Part shown: one piece after another, positions 17,242 to 26,527 of the stretch
Layout of the letters: each line of letters starts with the position of its first letter
Position numbering within the stretch: position 1 is the stretch's first letter
Made by a program: the position numbers and the translations under genes
Notes under the pieces: generated by a model
What the model was told of the DNA's origin: nothing
The model's input: the letters and a program-made list of their open reading frames with translations, nothing else
Database searches by the model: none
DNA from: an uncultured Prevotellaceae bacterium
Lineage (GTDB): Bacteria > Bacteroidota > Bacteroidia > Bacteroidales > Bacteroidaceae
DNA length: 45,116 bases
NCBI GenBank assembly: GCA_900319225.1
Contig: ONNV01000015.1
Coordinates: 1 to 45,116, forward strand
Direction of reading: 5' to 3'

Positions 17242-18813
17242 TTAAAGGATCTCGTGCTCCTCCTTCATGTCAATCTCCTCACCTCCGGGCTTGACGAACC
17301 TGTATGAAAGGAACGGGAGGTTCTGGTCAGGGAGTACCTTGATACCCAGACCGTAATTGAATATCCAGCGTAACTTGAGCGGGAACAATCCCTTATTTAT
17401 ATACGCGTATACGTACGGGTGTACAAAGAGGTTGAAACGGCGTATCTTCATCTGCTTTACCAGACAGTTGATCTTGTTCTCAAGCTGGTCGGTAAAGAGG
17501 ATAGACGGCCTTATGGTTCCGCTGCCGAAGCAGGTGGGGCATGTCTCGTCAACGGGCACATCCATCACCGGACGTACTCTCTGACGTGTAATCTGCATCA
17601 GACCGAATTTGCTCAGGGGCAGGATGTTGTGCTTGGCGCGGTCACGTTCCATGTTCTGGCACATACGCTCGTATAGCTTCTGCCTGTCCTCGGCCAGTGC
17701 CATATCTATGAAATCAACCACGATGATTCCGCCCATATCGCGCAGACGCAGCTGGCGTGCCAGCTCATCGGCCGCACCCAGATTCACCTCGAGGGCGTTC
17801 TCCTCCTGTGTGCCGGCTTTTACGCGGTGGCCGCTGTTCACATCTACCACGTGCAGGGCCTCGGTGTGTTCAATGATAAGGTATGCTCCGCTCTTGTAAG
17901 AGACTATGCGTCCGAACGATGACTTTATCTGCTTTGTTATGGCAAAGTTGTCAAAAATGGGGAGCTCACCTTTGTAAAGCTTTACGATCTTGGTCTTCTC
18001 AGGGTCTATCAGCTCTACATAGTCGCGAATCTCATTGTATGTCTTCTCATCATTTACATGGATTGACTCGTATGATGAGTTGAGCATGTCGCGCAGAATG
18101 GCAATTGTACGGCTGGTCTCCTCAAATATCAGGTTGGGGGCCTTCTCTGCCTTCTGGGCAAGTGTCAGACTGTCCTCCCAGCGGCGGTACAGTATTGACA
18201 GCTCGTTATCCAGCTCGGCCACGCGCTTACCCTCGGCTACGGTGCGTACTATTACGCCGCAGTTCTTGGGCTTGATGCTGTGGATGAGCTGCTTCAGGCG
18301 GGCGCGCTCCTCGTTGGACTTGATCTTTGATGAAACCGATACCTTGTCGCCGAACGGGATGAGTACCAGGAAACGTCCGGCAAATGAAATCTCGCCTGTA
18401 AGGCGCGGGCCTTTTGTGGAAATGGGCTCCTTGGTAACCTGAACCACAATCTCATCGCCCTGCTCCAAGGCAGTGCTGATGTTGCCCTGTTTCTCATCAA
18501 ACGGTACGCACTGCGCCTTGCTGAACGGAGCCAGCTTCTTGCGGTTGGAGCGAACCTGCTTGATGTATCTTTTCAATGACTCGAACTGGGGGCCCAGGTC
18601 CTGATAGTGCAGGAAAGCCTCCTTCTCAGACCCTACGTCCACGAAACATGCGTTGAGTCCGGGCATGAGTTTCTTGACACGTCCCAGATAGAGGTTACCT
18701 ACAGCAAATGATACCTCCTGGGCATCCTTCTGGTACTCAACCAGGTTGTGGTCCTCGGTGATGGCTATCTGTATGCTGTCCGGCTGGACGTTGACTGTCA
18801 GTTCGCTTGTCAT
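17242..18813 (-). CDS. rng: Ribonuclease G (Rne/Rng family)
   Basis: Endoribonuclease for 16S rRNA 5'-end maturation and mRNA turnover. It has 523 residues, RNase G length, without the long RNase E tail. An S1 domain occupies about 35-125 (GNLYLGRVKKLMPGLNACFVDVG). The DNase-I-like catalytic domain carries the Mg-binding Asp in VVDVNSGHRV and in IIVVDFIDMA, and the zinc-link CPTCFGSG follows. The upstream region holds a 45-nt imperfect palindrome (18838-18882). The neighbours bS22-like gene and HU are read in the same direction. Confidence 0.95.
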   Translation of the reverse strand: MTSELTVNVQPDSIQIAITEDHNLVEYQKDAQEVSFAVGNLYLGRVKKLMPGLNACFVDVGSEKEAFLHYQDLGPQFESLKRYIKQVRSNRKKLAPFSKAQCVPFDEKQGNISTALEQGDEIVVQVTKEPISTKGPRLTGEISFAGRFLVLIPFGDKVSVSSKIKSNEERARLKQLIHSIKPKNCGVIVRTVAEGKRVAELDNELSILYRRWEDSLTLAQKAEKAPNLIFEETSRTIAILRDMLNSSYESIHVNDEKTYNEIRDYVELIDPEKTKIVKLYKGELPIFDNFAITKQIKSSFGRIVSYKSGAYLIIEHTEALHVVDVNSGHRVKAGTQEENALEVNLGAADELARQLRLRDMGGIIVVDFIDMALAEDRQKLYERMCQNMERDRAKHNILPLSKFGLMQITRQRVRPVMDVPVDETCPTCFGSGTIRPSILFTDQLENKINCLVKQMKIRRFNLFVHPYVYAYINKGLFPLKLRWIFNYGLGIKVLPDQNLPFLSYRFVKPGGEEIDMKEEHEIL

Positions 18814-18837
18814 TATCTATATTCCTTTATTTAAAGC

Positions 18838-18882
18838 AAAGAACAAACCTGACGAAAACATTTTGCGGCAAGTTTGTTCTTT
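18838..18882. terminator. 45-nt near-palindrome between the small ribosomal gene and rng
   Basis: aaagaacaaac (18838-18848) pairs perfectly with gtttgttcttt (18872-18882), and most inner bases also pair, leaving a tiny loop. On the minus strand it lies 24 bp after the stop of the small basic protein and 24 bp before the rng start. It may be a terminator or attenuator, or a leader structure that controls rng. The downstream T-run is weak. Confidence 0.55.
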
Positions 18883-18906
18883 TAGAGTCGATAACACAGA
18901 CGGAGC

Positions 18907-18996
18907 TTACTTGCTCTTATGTCTGTTCTTTCTCAGTCTTTTTTTACGCTTGTGCGTAGACATCTTATGTCTTTTTTTCTTTTTACCGCTTGGCAT
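18907..18996 (-). CDS. Small basic ribosomal-type protein (bS22/mS38-like)
   Basis: A 29-residue protein starting MPSGKKKKRHKMSTH, almost entirely Lys, Arg and His, ending RHKSK. I translated it by hand from ATG 18996 to TAA 18909-18907. Very similar short peptides (MPSGKK.KRHK..THKRKKR) are, as I recall, conserved in Bacteroidota and related to the AURKAIP1/COX24 (mS38, bS22) ribosomal family. It probably binds rRNA in the small subunit. It lies between HU (26-bp gap) and rng. The family assignment is from memory; the reading frame is certain. Confidence 0.8.
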   Translation of the reverse strand: MPSGKKKKRHKMSTHKRKKRLRKNRHKSK

Positions 18997-19022
18997 AACT
19001 GTAAATATTTTGAAGTTAACTA

Positions 19023-19298
19023 TTACTTTCTAACAGCAAGTGCGAATGTCTTGGCCGGCTTGAAAGCGGGAATCTTGTGCTCAGGAACGGTGATAGTGGT
19101 GTTCTTAAGGATGTCACGTGCAGCCTTGGCAGCTCTCTTCTTTGTGATGAAACTACCGAAACCTCTCAGGTAAACGTTCTCATCATTCTCAAGTGAAGCC
19201 TTAACTACCTCCATGAAACCCTCAACGCAAGAAAGAACGTCGGCCTTGTCAATGCCGGTCTTCTTTGCAATCTCGCTAACAACTTCTGCTTTTGTCAT
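19023..19298 (-). CDS. HU family DNA-binding protein
   Basis: Histone-like architectural protein of 91 residues that bends DNA as a dimer. Features: N-terminal MTKAEVVSEIAKKTGI helix pair, GFMEVVKASLENDENVYLRGFGSF core, the basic arm region KKRAAKAARD and the end HKIPAFKPAKTFALAV. Divergent from ssb with a 229-bp shared control region containing a dyad at 19414-19434. Confidence 0.96.
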   Translation of the reverse strand: MTKAEVVSEIAKKTGIDKADVLSCVEGFMEVVKASLENDENVYLRGFGSFITKKRAAKAARDILKNTTITVPEHKIPAFKPAKTFALAVRK

Positions 19299-19345
19299 AT
19301 TGTCAATAATTTAAGTCTAAAATGTCGCGTTTCGTTTTCGGATTG

Positions 19346-19353
19346 CAAATGTA
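19346..19353 (-). promoter_or_regulatory. Minus-7 box of the HU gene
   Basis: TACATTTG on the minus strand is a full match to TAnnTTTG, about 48 bp upstream of the HU start. No clear TTTG occurs at the minus-33 position. Confidence 0.5.
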
Positions 19354-19413
19354 GACTATTTTGGCGATATGGAAAAAATTTTCATCTGTTTTTGTGCTAA
19401 AAAAAGCAGTATT

Positions 19414-19434
19414 TACAAATGATTATGATTTGTA
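19414..19434. promoter_or_regulatory. Dyad between the divergent HU and ssb promoters
   Basis: tacaaat (19414-19420) and atttgta (19428-19434) form a perfect 7-bp inverted repeat around 7 bases. It is upstream of both promoters and could be a shared operator. Confidence 0.35.
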
Positions 19435-19465
19435 GCGGCGGCATCCTAAAAAAACGTTGTCAGTT

Positions 19466-19497
19466 TTTGGTTTCATCTCAGTGAGTGACTATATTTG
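19466..19497 (+). promoter_or_regulatory. ssb promoter, Bacteroidota type
   Basis: TTTG at 19466-19469, a 20-bp spacer, and TATATTTG at 19490-19497 match the minus-33/minus-7 consensus closely. The ssb start follows 30 bp later. Confidence 0.8.
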
Positions 19498-19527
19498 CTG
19501 CTGTAAATAATACCTAATCTAATTATT

Positions 19528-19935
19528 ATGTCAGTTAACAAAGTTATTTTAATTGGAAATGTGGGTAAGGATCCGGATGTAAGGTATCTGGACAACCATG
19601 TTTGTGTAGCTAATCTTACCCTCGCCACGACAGACCGTGGTTACACTGCTCAGAACGGCACTCAGGTGCCTGATCGTACCGAATGGCACAACCTTGTTTT
19701 TTGGAGAGGACTGGCCGAGACTGTAGAGAAATATGTCCACAAAGGTGACAAACTCTACGTTGAGGGCAGCATTCGCAATCGCAGTTATGATGATCAGAAC
19801 GGAGTTAAACGCTACGTGACTGAAATCTTTGTGGATTCCATGGAGATGCTCACTTCACGTCCGGGCAAGCAGGAGGCCCCGCAGGCTCAGGCAGCTCCCG
19901 AGCAGCCGGGTGAATCCCAGGGAATTCCGTTCTAA
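19528..19935 (+). CDS. ssb: Single-stranded DNA-binding protein
   Basis: Coats single-stranded DNA in replication, repair and recombination. It has 135 residues: an OB fold (about 1-108) with VNKVILIGNVGKDPDVRYL, RTEWHNLVFWRGLAETVEKYV and GDKLYVEGSIRNRSYDD, then a short Gln/Ala/Pro-rich linker and the acidic-type tip ESQGIPF. The terminal residues match the usual IPF tail that recruits partner proteins, although acidic residues are few. gldE follows after 35 bp. Confidence 0.97.
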   Translation: MSVNKVILIGNVGKDPDVRYLDNHVCVANLTLATTDRGYTAQNGTQVPDRTEWHNLVFWRGLAETVEKYVHKGDKLYVEGSIRNRSYDDQNGVKRYVTEIFVDSMEMLTSRPGKQEAPQAQAAPEQPGESQGIPF

Positions 19936-19970
19936 CTTAAAATCACAGCATTATAGAACCCGTAATTATT

Positions 19971-21299
19971 TTGATTTCGGAGGCTGCTGCCCGGTGGGCT
20001 GTCAGTTTTAATGCTCCTACAGCGGGGTCCGTCATAGCTATTGTGACGGCCCTGCTTCTTTTGGTTCTGTCGGGGCTCGTGTCAGCATCCGAGACCTCTT
20101 TCTTTTCACTCTCTCCCGATGAACTGCAGCGCATATCGCAGGATGAGTCACCCCGTTACCGCAGAGCGTCGGCTCTGCTTTCTGACTCGGAGCGTCTGCT
20201 GGCAACCATACTGACAGCCAACAATCTGGTCAATGTGGCCATAATCCTGCTGCTTGACCTGGCGTTCGCCCAGATGATAGTGTTCGGCGTGGAGTGGCTG
20301 GAGTTCCTGGTGCTTACGGTATTGCTCACCTTTATACTGTTGCTGTTCGGTGAGATAATACCCAAACTCTATTCCGCTCACAACTCCCTTTCTTTCAGCC
20401 TCAGGGCTGCTCCGCTGCTGTCTCTGCTTACTGTACTGCTGCGTCCGGTCTCCACGCTGCTCATGCGTTCCAAGGCCATATCCGACCGCGTACAACCTAA
20501 GAAAAATATTAACATATCCGTAGATCAGCTGGAACATGCTCTCGAGCTCACAGACCAGGAGGATATCCAGGATGAGCACCAACTCCTGGAGGGCGTCATC
20601 CGTTTTGGTGATGAGACGGTCGTGGATATCATGACATCGCGTATTGACATGATAATGCTGGATATAAAAGCCAGCTACGGCGATGTTATCCGTTGCGTTA
20701 AGGAGAACTTCTACTCACGTGTCCCCGTATATTCCGGCACGTCCGATAATATTAAGGGAATTCTTTACATCAAAGACCTGCTTCCATACCTGGAGAAAAA
20801 TGACGGTTTCCGTTGGCAGTCACTTATCCGTCCGGCATTCTTCGTACCCGAGACCCGTAAGATTGATGACCTTCTGCATGACTTCCAGACAGGCCGCATC
20901 CATATGGCCATCGTGGTCGATGAGTTTGGGGGCACATCGGGCCTGGTAACCCTTGAGGATGTCATTGAGGAGATACTGGGTGAGATAAATGATGAGTTTG
21001 ACGATGACTCCGTTAGCTATCGCAAGACCGGTCCTGACACATACGTCTTTGAGGGCAAGACCCTGCTCTCCGATTTCTTCCGCATCGTTGACCTGGATGA
21101 GGATGATTACGCCCAGTATGTGGGTGAGGCCGATACCCTGGCCGGATTCCTTCTTGAGCTCAAGGGTGATTTTCCCAAGAAAGATGAGGAGCTTGTCTGT
21201 AAGGACCTCATACTTAAGGTTATGGAAAAGAAGGAGCGCCGCCTGTCCGGTATCCGTGTGACGGTACGCCATCAGGGCCATTCAGCTTCTCAGGAATAA
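19971..21299 (+). CDS. gldE: Gliding-motility-associated protein GldE (CNNM/CorC type)
   Basis: Inner-membrane protein of 442 residues. A CNNM (DUF21) domain with about four membrane spans occupies 15-200 ([20 protein letters not shown] and the LFGEIIPK motif). A CBS pair follows (about 205-335; [27 protein letters not shown]) and a CorC/HlyC-type domain ends the protein. There is no in-frame ATG before residue about 100, so the start must be non-ATG. TTG at 19971 is used here; ATA 19953 or ATT codons upstream are alternatives. GldE next to ssb is usual in Bacteroidota, including non-gliding species, where the role is unclear. Confidence 0.88.
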   Translation: MISEAAARWAVSFNAPTAGSVIAIVTALLLLVLSGLVSASETSFFSLSPDELQRISQDESPRYRRASALLSDSERLLATILTANNLVNVAIILLLDLAFAQMIVFGVEWLEFLVLTVLLTFILLLFGEIIPKLYSAHNSLSFSLRAAPLLSLLTVLLRPVSTLLMRSKAISDRVQPKKNINISVDQLEHALELTDQEDIQDEHQLLEGVIRFGDETVVDIMTSRIDMIMLDIKASYGDVIRCVKENFYSRVPVYSGTSDNIKGILYIKDLLPYLEKNDGFRWQSLIRPAFFVPETRKIDDLLHDFQTGRIHMAIVVDEFGGTSGLVTLEDVIEEILGEINDEFDDDSVSYRKTGPDTYVFEGKTLLSDFFRIVDLDEDDYAQYVGEADTLAGFLLELKGDFPKKDEELVCKDLILKVMEKKERRLSGIRVTVRHQGHSASQE

Positions 21300-21357
21300 C
21301 TTTTTCACATTTTTTTAATTTTTTGTCCATTTACGCGCGTGTGTGGTTGTTATTTAG

Positions 21358-21365
21358 TATCTTTG
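21358..21365 (+). promoter_or_regulatory. Minus-7 box of the large lipoprotein gene
   Basis: TATCTTTG is a full TAnnTTTG match, 55 bp upstream of the start at 21420. The upstream TTTG at 21322-21325 is too far away (32 bp), so only the minus-7 element is called. Confidence 0.55.
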
Positions 21366-21419
21366 CAGTAAATGCATTTTGCATTCAGCAGGAAATACTA
21401 ACAAAACCAATAACTGATT

Positions 21420-24400
21420 ATGGACAAATTTAAAAGAACATTGGCCTTGTGCAGCATCATTGCAGCATTTTGCCTTAGCTCATGTATCTCCACGTCCAAT
21501 GATATCGACCTTAACAAGGATATCAGCCTGGACGTTCAGATTGGCCGAGGAGGATTATCTATTCCCGTTGGCAGCCTGAGTAAGATCTATTTGGATTCAC
21601 TCATTAAGACTGATGGTGATGACTCCGTCCTGGATACCCTTGACGGAGGCTTGTTCGGTTTTACTATGGATGGCACCATTGACAATGTCGAGATTGATTT
21701 CGATCAGGTCAAGCTGGGTATTCCGGCTCCTGATATGAATGTCATCACAACCAGCTTCAATGCACCTACCAAGGATGACCTCTCCCTGAATATACCCGAG
21801 GAGAGCAATGAGACGACTCTTGAGATCGCTTCAATAGACCTCGATGAGATCAACAGCAAGCTCCCTGCATTTGAGACTGAATTCACCACTGACACCTATA
21901 ACCTGTCAATGGTTCCCGCCGGTCAGACCATCAACTACACATTCAACGTTCCTCTTACAGGTACAATCTCAAAGCAGATCTCTTTCAAGTACGATCTCCC
22001 TGAGGATGTTGAGAAACTGGATACCATCTATTTCGGTGACGGCACCTACCAGGCCGGTCAGCTGATCACTCTTGATGTTGACCTGGGCGGTATCTATTCT
22101 GCTCTTAACAATCCTACGGTTACCATATCGGAACTGAACATAGCATTCCCTGACAACTTCATCCTCCTTAAGGATAACAACCTTTCCGGTTACATCACTC
22201 AGGGTACCATCAACGTTGCCGGTAACCAGTTCAGCATCACAGGCGGTAAGGTCAAGGACATGACCTCAAGCACCAGCAAAAAACTGCCTATCACGTTCTT
22301 TATGAGCAAGGCCTCTTTCGGTAACTACGGAAAGAACATCAACTACACCGGTACAATCAGCTACTCACTTAAGATCGGTGTTAACGGCAAGACCAAGGGC
22401 GGCGGCTCAATGTTCGTATACGTGAACATGAGTGACGCTCTCAAGATGGCCGATTTCTCTGTTCAGACCAAAGCTAAGAAGGTAGAGCTGGAGTCAGAGG
22501 ATATCGAGTCTTCATGTAAGATCGACGGTCTGGACGGTATGCAGAGAATCAACTACATCACCTTCGTGCCCGATGACAGTTACTTCAAGATGTCCCTTTC
22601 AGATTTCAGTATTGATCCGTTCAAGTTCGGTGATGACAGTTACATACGTCTTGTGTTCTCCAATGATTTCGTCTTTGACAAGACCTATGACATGGGTGGC
22701 AAGGCAACCTGGACTACTGTAGGCACCAATAACAACGTTCTGGATATCAATCCCGCCAAGGCCAAGGGCCAGGATATATTCCTGCATGTGGAAAGACTGG
22801 ATCTGTATCAGGATGTGGATACCATGAACGCCTCAATCACTCTTGACAACAAGGTTTCATACAGTGCCGATATCGAGATTGCAGGAAAGAATGACCTGCA
22901 TGCCACTGATCTGGAAAATCTGGGTGACAAGGATATAAAGTTCACGGTATCCGGACAACTGGTGATTGATGATGCCAACTTCATGACATCTGAGATTACC
23001 ACTGATTTTGACCAGACTACAGACATATCCATCAACTCCAAGGTTGATACATCACTTATCGCACTCAGTGAGATAGAGCTTGTGCAGGATGCCGGCGTTA
23101 AGTTCAAACTGAAATTCAACGGTGTTCCAACCATGTTGGATTCAATGAGAATTTCTAACCTCACTATCGGACTTCCTGATTTCCTCAAGATCAGCTACAC
23201 AGGTGATCCCAACATCCGTATCGGTGATGACGGACACTCACTTATCATAAGCAAGCTGCTTACTCAGGCAGAACTTGCCGACAACAGTCCCGGCTTCATC
23301 ATGGATGGCCTCAAGATCCAGGGTCTTGCATTCAAGACACCTCAGAGACTGCAGGATGGCAAGCTTATAATTGATGACTCAGTTACCGTAAAGGGTAAGG
23401 CCGTTGTAGGCTCACAGAAACTTGAGCTGGGCGGTCTGAATGATATCGTGGTTACTCCTACCGTTGAGTTTGACTCAATCATAGTCAAGGCAGTTTCAGG
23501 TAAGGTAAGCCCCAAGATCGATGCCATCACAGAGAGTATCAGTCTTGACCTGGGTGATGATGTTGACTTCCTCAAGGATGCATCACTCAAACTTAAGGAT
23601 CCCAGAATCACCATCAACCTTAACAGCACAGTGTCAGTTCCCATCAAACTTGACCTGAGTCTCTCGTCAAAGGATTCTGACGGTGACTTCATTGCCGAGA
23701 GCATAACTCCTGATAAGGGTACCATTAACCTGACACCTTGTGATCCGGGAGCTCCCAGCCGTACCACCACACTCGTGATAGGTCAGGCCGTCCAGGATGC
23801 TGAAAGCGGTGACACGCTGTTCGTAGGTATGAGCCGTCTGTCAGAACTTATGACCACGGTTCCGGATTCAATCCTGTTCCGTCTCAATGCATATACCGAT
23901 ACAACCGTATGGCATTACATAGACATAACCAAGGATCTCACCGTATCGGGTGACTATCTGGTTACCATACCTCTGTCATTTGACAGCCTGTTCGTATCGT
24001 ACTCAGATACCATCAAGGACCTTGGCGAGGACCTTAAGGACTTTGCCGATAAGGTAATTGAGAACCTCACGATGGAGGTACGTGCCGACAGCATCATCAG
24101 CACCATCCCGCTTGGAGTAAAGCTCAAGGCAACCGCTCTTGACAAACAGGGTGTTCCTGTTCCTGAGATAACGGTTGACTCATGCGTGATAGCTGCAGGT
24201 GACGATGAGGGCCGACTGCTTGATCCTATGGTTCTCAAACTCTTTGTTGAGAAGGGTGGACTTGAAAAACTGGATGCCTTCCAATTCACCGCCGAGTGCC
24301 AGTCTGATGACAACAACAGCAACGGTGCAATCAAGAAGGGCCAGTACCTGCATGTGAAGGGTGTCAAGCTTAAGTTCCCGCAGGGAATCGTACTTGACCT

Positions 24401-24428
24401 CAGTGAGAAGAAAAAAGAAGACAAGTAA
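21420..24428 (+). CDS. Large beta-rich lipoprotein of unknown function
   Basis: 1002 residues. The signal peptide ends in a lipobox (FCLSSC-ISTS, about Cys22), so it is a lipoprotein. The rest is almost all alternating hydrophobic and polar short segments rich in Asp, Ser, Thr, Ile and Leu, with many LxLxxLxDIxxT-like stretches, suggesting a long run of beta-sandwich or beta-solenoid modules. There is no enzyme motif. It ends in a lysine- and glutamate-rich tail (SEKKKEDK). It is followed 19 bp later by a DUF5723 outer-membrane protein gene, so the two probably act together at the outer membrane. I do not recognise a named family. Confidence 0.85.
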   Translation: MDKFKRTLALCSIIAAFCLSSCISTSNDIDLNKDISLDVQIGRGGLSIPVGSLSKIYLDSLIKTDGDDSVLDTLDGGLFGFTMDGTIDNVEIDFDQVKLGIPAPDMNVITTSFNAPTKDDLSLNIPEESNETTLEIASIDLDEINSKLPAFETEFTTDTYNLSMVPAGQTINYTFNVPLTGTISKQISFKYDLPEDVEKLDTIYFGDGTYQAGQLITLDVDLGGIYSALNNPTVTISELNIAFPDNFILLKDNNLSGYITQGTINVAGNQFSITGGKVKDMTSSTSKKLPITFFMSKASFGNYGKNINYTGTISYSLKIGVNGKTKGGGSMFVYVNMSDALKMADFSVQTKAKKVELESEDIESSCKIDGLDGMQRINYITFVPDDSYFKMSLSDFSIDPFKFGDDSYIRLVFSNDFVFDKTYDMGGKATWTTVGTNNNVLDINPAKAKGQDIFLHVERLDLYQDVDTMNASITLDNKVSYSADIEIAGKNDLHATDLENLGDKDIKFTVSGQLVIDDANFMTSEITTDFDQTTDISINSKVDTSLIALSEIELVQDAGVKFKLKFNGVPTMLDSMRISNLTIGLPDFLKISYTGDPNIRIGDDGHSLIISKLLTQAELADNSPGFIMDGLKIQGLAFKTPQRLQDGKLIIDDSVTVKGKAVVGSQKLELGGLNDIVVTPTVEFDSIIVKAVSGKVSPKIDAITESISLDLGDDVDFLKDASLKLKDPRITINLNSTVSVPIKLDLSLSSKDSDGDFIAESITPDKGTINLTPCDPGAPSRTTTLVIGQAVQDAESGDTLFVGMSRLSELMTTVPDSILFRLNAYTDTTVWHYIDITKDLTVSGDYLVTIPLSFDSLFVSYSDTIKDLGEDLKDFADKVIENLTMEVRADSIISTIPLGVKLKATALDKQGVPVPEITVDSCVIAAGDDEGRLLDPMVLKLFVEKGGLEKLDAFQFTAECQSDDNNSNGAIKKGQYLHVKGVKLKFPQGIVLDLSEKKKEDK

Positions 24429-24447
24429 CCCTTAAACAGAAAACGTT

Positions 24448-25866
24448 ATGAAAAAGCATATTATCAGAAAGTCATTGATAGCAGCCTCAATGCTGCTTGT
24501 GACCGCTATGTCATACGGCCAGAGCTCAAGTTCAGGCTATTTCGTTGAGGGTTTCAGCCAGCGTTATCAGTTGAACCCGGCCTTTGCCCCTGAACGCTCA
24601 TTCTATCTGGAGATTCCCGGCGTGAGCAATATCCAGATGGAGGCACAGAGTAATGTGGGTATCTCAAACTTCGTGTTTGACACAGGTGATGAGAAACTCC
24701 ACACATTCATGAGTCCCAAGATATCTGCCGACAAGTTCCTCGACAGGATGCCTTCTACCACTCAGATCACCTCAAACATCAGCATGGACCTGTTCGGATT
24801 CGGATTCGGCGGAAAGAAATGGTTCACCTCATTCAACATCAAGATGAGGAACAATGAGGAGGTGCTCCTGCCCAAGAGTCTGTTCAAGTTTATGAAGAAC
24901 AGCCTCTCGGAGGGTAGCTATGAGATAGAGGATATCAATATCAAGACCAATACTTATCTGGAGGTTGGGCTTACCCACTCACAGAAAGTTATGGAGAACC
25001 TGACCGTGGGTCTGGGACTCAAGTTCCTTGTTGGTGCTGAGTATGCCGATATCAACATTGACCGCATCGATGCCGATCTTAACGGTGACTCATGGAAGGT
25101 CAAGACTCAAGCCACCGTAAACGCGGCTCTGCCCGGTGTCAAGTACAAGTACAAGACTGATGAAGAGACCGGTCGCCGTATTGTTGAAGGAGCCGAGGAG
25201 TATAAGGTCAACGCCAACGATTTGATTCCCCAGAGTTACGGTTTTGCAGTAGACCTGGGTGCCGAGTATGATTTCAAGGATATCGTTGATGGACTTAAGG
25301 TTTCAGCTTCTATAACAGATCTTGGCTTTATCAATTGGAAAGGAATGTATACCTTTGCAACCGATAAGGACAAGTATGTAGAGTTTGCAGGTTTCAACAA
25401 CTACGACGTCAACGGTAACAACGAGGATGACGATACTATGGATAAGATCCAGGATGACTTTGAGGACATGATGCAGTTCTATCCTGAGATGGAGGATGAT
25501 ACCAAGAAAGTCAGTCTCAATGCAACATTCCGTCTGGGTGCCGAGTATACCGTTCCTACAATGGAGTGGCTGTCTGTGGGTGAGTTGTTCACTTACCGTT
25601 CAGGTTCCCTGCCGTATGTATCTTCAAAGACATCTGTTACTCTCACACCTTGCGGATGGTTTGACCTAACCGGTAGCTACGCGTTTACATCAACAGGCTC
25701 CTCGTTCGGCATGCTGTTCAACCTTCATCCGGCAGGAATCAACTTCTTTGTTGCAGTTGACCGCATCAAGGCCAAGTTCAACCCGCAGTTTGTTCCTGTT
25801 GACGATTTCGGACTTAATTTCAGTATTGGTTTGAATCTGGCAGTCGGAGGAAAACGTAATAGGTGA
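24448..25866 (+). CDS. DUF5723 family outer-membrane beta-barrel protein
   Basis: 472 residues with a signal peptide (MLLVTAMSYG-QSSSS). The N-terminal motif VEGFSQRYQLNPAFAPE and repeated amphipathic strands with Gly/aromatic ends (DLFGFGFGGKKWFTSFNIKM, GLTHSQKVMENLTVGLGLKF) and a final LNFSIGLNLAVGG strand fit a FadL/PorV-like barrel, as in DUF5723. An acidic loop (NNEDDDTMDKIQDDFED) near residue 330 may bind cations. Function unknown; pairing with the large lipoprotein suggests a surface complex. Confidence 0.82.
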   Translation: MKKHIIRKSLIAASMLLVTAMSYGQSSSSGYFVEGFSQRYQLNPAFAPERSFYLEIPGVSNIQMEAQSNVGISNFVFDTGDEKLHTFMSPKISADKFLDRMPSTTQITSNISMDLFGFGFGGKKWFTSFNIKMRNNEEVLLPKSLFKFMKNSLSEGSYEIEDINIKTNTYLEVGLTHSQKVMENLTVGLGLKFLVGAEYADINIDRIDADLNGDSWKVKTQATVNAALPGVKYKYKTDEETGRRIVEGAEEYKVNANDLIPQSYGFAVDLGAEYDFKDIVDGLKVSASITDLGFINWKGMYTFATDKDKYVEFAGFNNYDVNGNNEDDDTMDKIQDDFEDMMQFYPEMEDDTKKVSLNATFRLGAEYTVPTMEWLSVGELFTYRSGSLPYVSSKTSVTLTPCGWFDLTGSYAFTSTGSSFGMLFNLHPAGINFFVAVDRIKAKFNPQFVPVDDFGLNFSIGLNLAVGGKRNR

Positions 25867-25878
25867 TAACGATTCAGA

Positions 25879-26526
25879 ATGAGTGAAATATCCGTCCTTG
25901 AGATAATCCTCAAGGGCATGGCGATAGGTTTTCTGGCAGCAGCCCCGACGGGTCCGTCGGGGGTGCTTGTCATTCAGAGAACACTTAACAAAGGCCGGTG
26001 GAAAGGATTTCTTACCGGCCTTGGAGTGTCTGTCAGTGATGCCATATACATCATGATCACCATGATGTGCCTGTCACTGGTGCTGGGCTATCTTGAGGAT
26101 CCCACCATCGCGCTGGTGGTCAAGCTTATCGGATGCGCCCTGCTGCTGGTGTTCGGTTTCACGACCGTAAGGAACAACCCCCTTGCGTCATCAAAAGAGG
26201 TTAAGGTAAAGAAAGACTCGCTGTGGCAGATAATGCTTACCGGATTCGGAGTTGCCATAGTAAACCCTCTGGTAGTCTTTTTTTACATGGGTCTGTTTGC
26301 GTTCTTTTCACTGCCGGTCGATGATTTCACCACCGGACTTAAGTTGCAGACGTACCTGTTCGTCCTGTTGGGCGATTTTTGCTGGTGGTTTACCCTGTCC
26401 ACCCTCATAAACAAACTACGTAACCGTTTTGACCTGCGTGGTCTGTGGATGATAAACAGAATACTGGGTACCATACTGATTGTAGCCGCCGTAGCTTGGC
26501 TGACCATGATTTTGATAAAGTTGTAG
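25879..26526 (+). CDS. LysE-family transporter
   Basis: Inner-membrane protein of 215 residues with about six hydrophobic spans. The LysE/RhtB family pattern is seen at the N-terminus (GMAIGFLAAAPTGPSGVLVI) and in GVSVSDAIYIMITM and NPLVVFFYMGLFAF. Family members export amino acids; the substrate here is unknown. It starts 12 bp after the DUF5723 stop and ends one base before the DUF4924 start, so it begins or belongs to the rightward operon that leads to fmt. Confidence 0.85.
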   Translation: MSEISVLEIILKGMAIGFLAAAPTGPSGVLVIQRTLNKGRWKGFLTGLGVSVSDAIYIMITMMCLSLVLGYLEDPTIALVVKLIGCALLLVFGFTTVRNNPLASSKEVKVKKDSLWQIMLTGFGVAIVNPLVVFFYMGLFAFFSLPVDDFTTGLKLQTYLFVLLGDFCWWFTLSTLINKLRNRFDLRGLWMINRILGTILIVAAVAWLTMILIKL

Positions 26527-26527
26527 G

